Positions 5,534 through 7,325 of a stretch of 7,325 nt of DNA are shown one piece after another. The stretch covers positions 1-7,325 of the forward strand of contig JAKSUE010000070.1 in the NCBI GenBank assembly GCA_024409165.1, read 5' to 3'. The stretch is from an archaeon. Lineage in GTDB: Archaea; Methanobacteriota; Methanobacteria; Methanobacteriales; Methanobacteriaceae. The notes under the pieces were generated by a model. It worked only from the letters and a program-made list of their open reading frames with translations, was not told the origin of the DNA and searched no databases. The stretch's first letter is position 1; every line of letters starts with the position of its first letter. The position numbers and the translations under genes were made by a program.

Positions 5534-5560
5534 AATAGTTCACTGGTGAACTATTTTTTA
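5534..5560 (+). terminator. 22-bp near-perfect palindrome plus T-tract (copy 2)
   Basis: The arms AATAGTTCAC and GTGAACTATT (5534-5543, 5546-5555) surround TG and are followed by T's. Compared with copy 1, an inner T-A pair is replaced by C-G, so both arms changed together and the stem is kept. It lies 46 bp beyond the uppP stop codon, but on the minus strand it is followed by A's, so it does not look like a uppP terminator. Confidence 0.6.
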
Positions 5561-5601
5561 ATTTATTTTTTAGATTATTGAATTTTTAATTGTGTGTATT
5601 A

Positions 5602-6432
5602 TTATAATCCGAATACAAGTGAACCGACTAAAATAATAGCACCTACAATCCAACAGTAGTAAGCAAAAATATCTAAGCTTCTTTCTTTAATTAATTTAAG
5701 TAAGAAACTGATAGCTAAATATCCAGCTATTGCTGCAGCTACGAATCCAAAAATCCAAGGTAATACGTCTATGTTGGATGTTGTTACATCTGTGAGTTGG
5801 TATGCTGTAGCTCCTAAAATTACTGGGATAGAGAGAATGAAACTGAATTTTGCAGCAAATTCTTTATCTAAACCAAGGAATAATCCAGTAGCTATTGTGG
5901 TTCCAGATCTTGAGAGACCAGGTAAAAGTGCACATGCTTGTCCACATCCAACAATAAGTGTATCTTTCCAAGTCATATTGTTTAGATCAATTTCTCCACT
6001 ATTCATTCTTTGTGAGAAGTATAATATACAACCAGTTACAAGTAAGAAGAATGCAGGGATACTAATACCTACAAATAAGGATTCTATAAAGTCATTTAAG
6101 ACATAACCTACAACTGCAACAGGGATGATACCAATTATTACTAACCAAGTTAATTTTTTATAAGGGTCTTTTCTTACTTCAGTTAGGAATTTTCCATTAA
6201 CAAGGTCAATTAAACTTAAGAAGAAAGATATGATCATTTGAATGATATCTCTCCAGAAGTAAACAATTACTGCTATTATAGTTCCAAAGTGTAAAACCAC
6301 ATCAAATGTTAAATTTGGTTCTGTAATTCCGAAGAAGTATTGTGCAAATAATAAGTGTGCAGAGCTACTTACTGGTAAAAATTCAGTTAATCCTTGTATT
6401 AATCCAATAATTATTGCTTGTATAATATCCAT
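5602..6432 (-). CDS. uppP: Undecaprenyl-diphosphatase (BacA/UppP family)
   Basis: Membrane enzyme that removes a phosphate from polyprenyl diphosphate to regenerate the C55-type lipid carrier for wall polymer and glycan assembly. In pseudomurein-building methanogens this would serve the cell wall. The 276-residue length is normal for the family. About eight hydrophobic segments are visible. The two family signatures are intact: QGLTEFLPVSSSAHL at 13-27 (Glu17, Ser22-24, His26) and LPGLSRSGTT at 170-179 with Arg175, the expected catalytic arginine. LHFGTIIAVIVYFWRD (47-62) is the usual second segment. The start ATG is preceded by AAAAGGGGGAT. It is leftward, 123 bp downstream of ilvE, with no U-tract between them on that strand, so it may be partly co-transcribed with ilvE. 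It is convergent with the marker 12 gene. No clear terminator is visible for it. Confidence 0.95.
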   Translation of the reverse strand: MDIIQAIIIGLIQGLTEFLPVSSSAHLLFAQYFFGITEPNLTFDVVLHFGTIIAVIVYFWRDIIQMIISFFLSLIDLVNGKFLTEVRKDPYKKLTWLVIIGIIPVAVVGYVLNDFIESLFVGISIPAFFLLVTGCILYFSQRMNSGEIDLNNMTWKDTLIVGCGQACALLPGLSRSGTTIATGLFLGLDKEFAAKFSFILSIPVILGATAYQLTDVTTSNIDVLPWIFGFVAAAIAGYLAISFLLKLIKERSLDIFAYYCWIVGAIILVGSLVFGL

Positions 6433-6461
6433 TATATCCCCCTTTTGATAAAATATTATGT

Positions 6462-6554
6462 TAATAAGTAGTTTAGTAGTTTTCTAATTATTAGATAATT
6501 AATTTAATTTTTTAAGTATTTTACTACTTATTAGATAATTGTTTTAGTTTTTTA
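6462..6554. repeat. 40-bp tandem duplication and inverted repeat between ilvE and uppP
   Basis: TTATTAGATAATT occurs at 6488-6500 and 6528-6540. With its flanks the match spans 6488-6520 against 6528-6560 at 29 of 33 positions, a 40-bp period, and weaker similarity reaches back to 6475 and 6515. In addition TAATAAGTAGT (6462-6472) is the exact inverse of ACTACTTATTA (6522-6532), with 49 bp between them. The repeats occupy the uppP upstream region. No clear TATA box for uppP could be picked out. Confidence 0.55.
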
Positions 6555-6555
6555 A

Positions 6556-7325
6556 TTATTCTATGTAAGTTAACCAACCATATTTGTCTTCGGTTTGGCC
6601 GTTTACAATAGCGAAGTATGCTTCTTGGATTTCTTTAGCTACAGGGCCTCTTTTACCGATTCCGATTTGTCTTCCGTCGATAGCACGGATTGGAGTTACT
6701 TCAGCAGCAGTTCCAGTGAAGAATACTTCATCAGCTAAGTATAATCTTTCTCTTGCTATGATTTCTTCTTTAACTTCATAACCTAAGTCTTTTGCAATGG
6801 TTATGATACTGTTTCTGGTGATTCCTCTGAGTACAGAGTCTAAGTTAGGGGTAATTATGGTTCCATCTTCAACTATGAAAATATTTTCACCACTACCTTC
6901 TGCTACGTTTCCTTGGTAATCAAGGAGGATAGCTTCATCGTATCCATGAGCTCCTGCTTCCATGTTAGCTAATTGGGAGTTCATATAGTTTGCACCAGCT
7001 TTAGCCATTGCAGGGAATGTGTCAGGTGCAGGTTTTCTCCAAGTTGAAACACCAATATTTGCACCATTTTCCATTTCTTCTTCACCAATGTAAGATCCCC
7101 ATTCCCAAACTGCAATTGTGGTTTCAACAGGGCATCTTTCAGGATTTACACCTAATTCGTAAAATCCTCTGTAACTAATTGGGCGAATATAACAACTTTT
7201 TAAATTATTAGCTTTAATAGTATCAATTACTGCTTGTATTAATTCTTCTTTAGTATATCCAAGGTCCATATTGTAAATTTTTGCAGAATCAATTAATCTT
7301 TGCATATGTTCTTCTAAACGGAATA
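6556..7325 (-). CDS. ilvE: Branched-chain amino acid aminotransferase, N-terminus cut by the window
   Basis: Class IV PLP-dependent aminotransferase making the last step to valine, leucine and isoleucine from the 2-oxo acids with glutamate. The reading frame is open to the right edge. The ATG at 7305 is internal, because the codons before it read FRLEEH and join HMQRLIDSAKIY, the usual family sequence. About 255 residues are visible and roughly 50 are missing, against about 305 in the family. Visible landmarks, counted from the internal Met, are YIRPISYRGF (39-48), the PLP lysine at about 102 in AKAGANYMNSQLA, EGSGENIF with its active-site glutamate, the phosphate-binding LRGITRNS, and FFTGTAAEVTPI near the C-terminus. 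It is leftward, upstream of uppP, and its promoter lies outside the window. It works in the same pathway as ilvC, which is about 2.3 kb away on the other strand. Confidence 0.95.
   Translation of the reverse strand, partial: FRLEEHMQRLIDSAKIYNMDLGYTKEELIQAVIDTIKANNLKSCYIRPISYRGFYELGVNPERCPVETTIAVWEWGSYIGEEEMENGANIGVSTWRKPAPDTFPAMAKAGANYMNSQLANMEAGAHGYDEAILLDYQGNVAEGSGENIFIVEDGTIITPNLDSVLRGITRNSIITIAKDLGYEVKEEIIARERLYLADEVFFTGTAAEVTPIRAIDGRQIGIGKRGPVAKEIQEAYFAIVNGQTEDKYGWLTYIE

Noticed and set aside
5431..5555. Twin palindromes as CRISPR repeats or as further MarR operators
   Set aside because: There are only two copies, with a spacer that itself forms a hairpin, which is not an array. They share just the short ends AATAGT/ACTATT with the marR palindrome, at a different spacing, and lie between gene 3' ends.
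7303..7305. ATG at 7305 as the start of ilvE
   Set aside because: The frame continues to the window edge with family-typical residues (FRLEEH) directly before it, so this Met is internal.

Overview
The window looks like chromosomal DNA from a methanogenic archaeon, most likely of the Methanobrevibacter/Methanosphaera group. The grounds are very low GC with extremely T- and A-rich spacers, a methanogenesis marker 12 gene, a carbonic anhydrase closely resembling the Cab type of Methanothermobacter, archaeal TATA boxes (TTTATATA, TTATATAG), and Shine-Dalgarno sites matching the methanogen 16S tail (AGGTGAT). The genus is inferred from general resemblance; no search was run.

Layout from left to right. 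A leftward two-gene unit fills 124-2067: a MarR-type repressor gene followed by a MATE multidrug/cation antiporter gene. Its promoter carries a perfect 21-bp palindrome next to the TATA box, which suggests autoregulation, and it ends in a hairpin plus U-tract. Divergent from it is a rightward beta-carbonic anhydrase gene (2395-2925) with a tandem 28-bp repeat at its promoter and its own terminator. A rightward ketol-acid reductoisomerase gene, ilvC (3251-4243), has its own promoter region and terminator. It is followed by a rightward gene for methanogenesis marker protein 12, an ASKHA-fold protein of unknown function (4349-5350). A 251-bp convergent spacer then holds three hairpins, two of which are related 22-bp palindromes that differ by a compensatory base-pair change. 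The right part is leftward: uppP, undecaprenyl-diphosphatase (5602-6432), and ilvE, branched-chain aminotransferase, cut by the right window edge (6556-7325).

How the genes relate. IlvC and IlvE catalyse the second and last steps of branched-chain amino acid synthesis but lie on opposite strands, so they are not one operon. UppP recycles the polyprenyl carrier used for cell-wall and glycan export. Carbonic anhydrase supplies CO2/bicarbonate for methanogenesis and carboxylation. MarR plus MATE is the common repressor-exporter pair.

The gene content is mostly housekeeping, and I see no mobile element, CRISPR array, defence system or RNA gene. The parts worth a second look are regulatory and structural: the MarR operator candidates, the repeats at the carbonic anhydrase promoter, the twin palindromes after the marker 12 gene, and the uncharacterised marker 12 protein itself.
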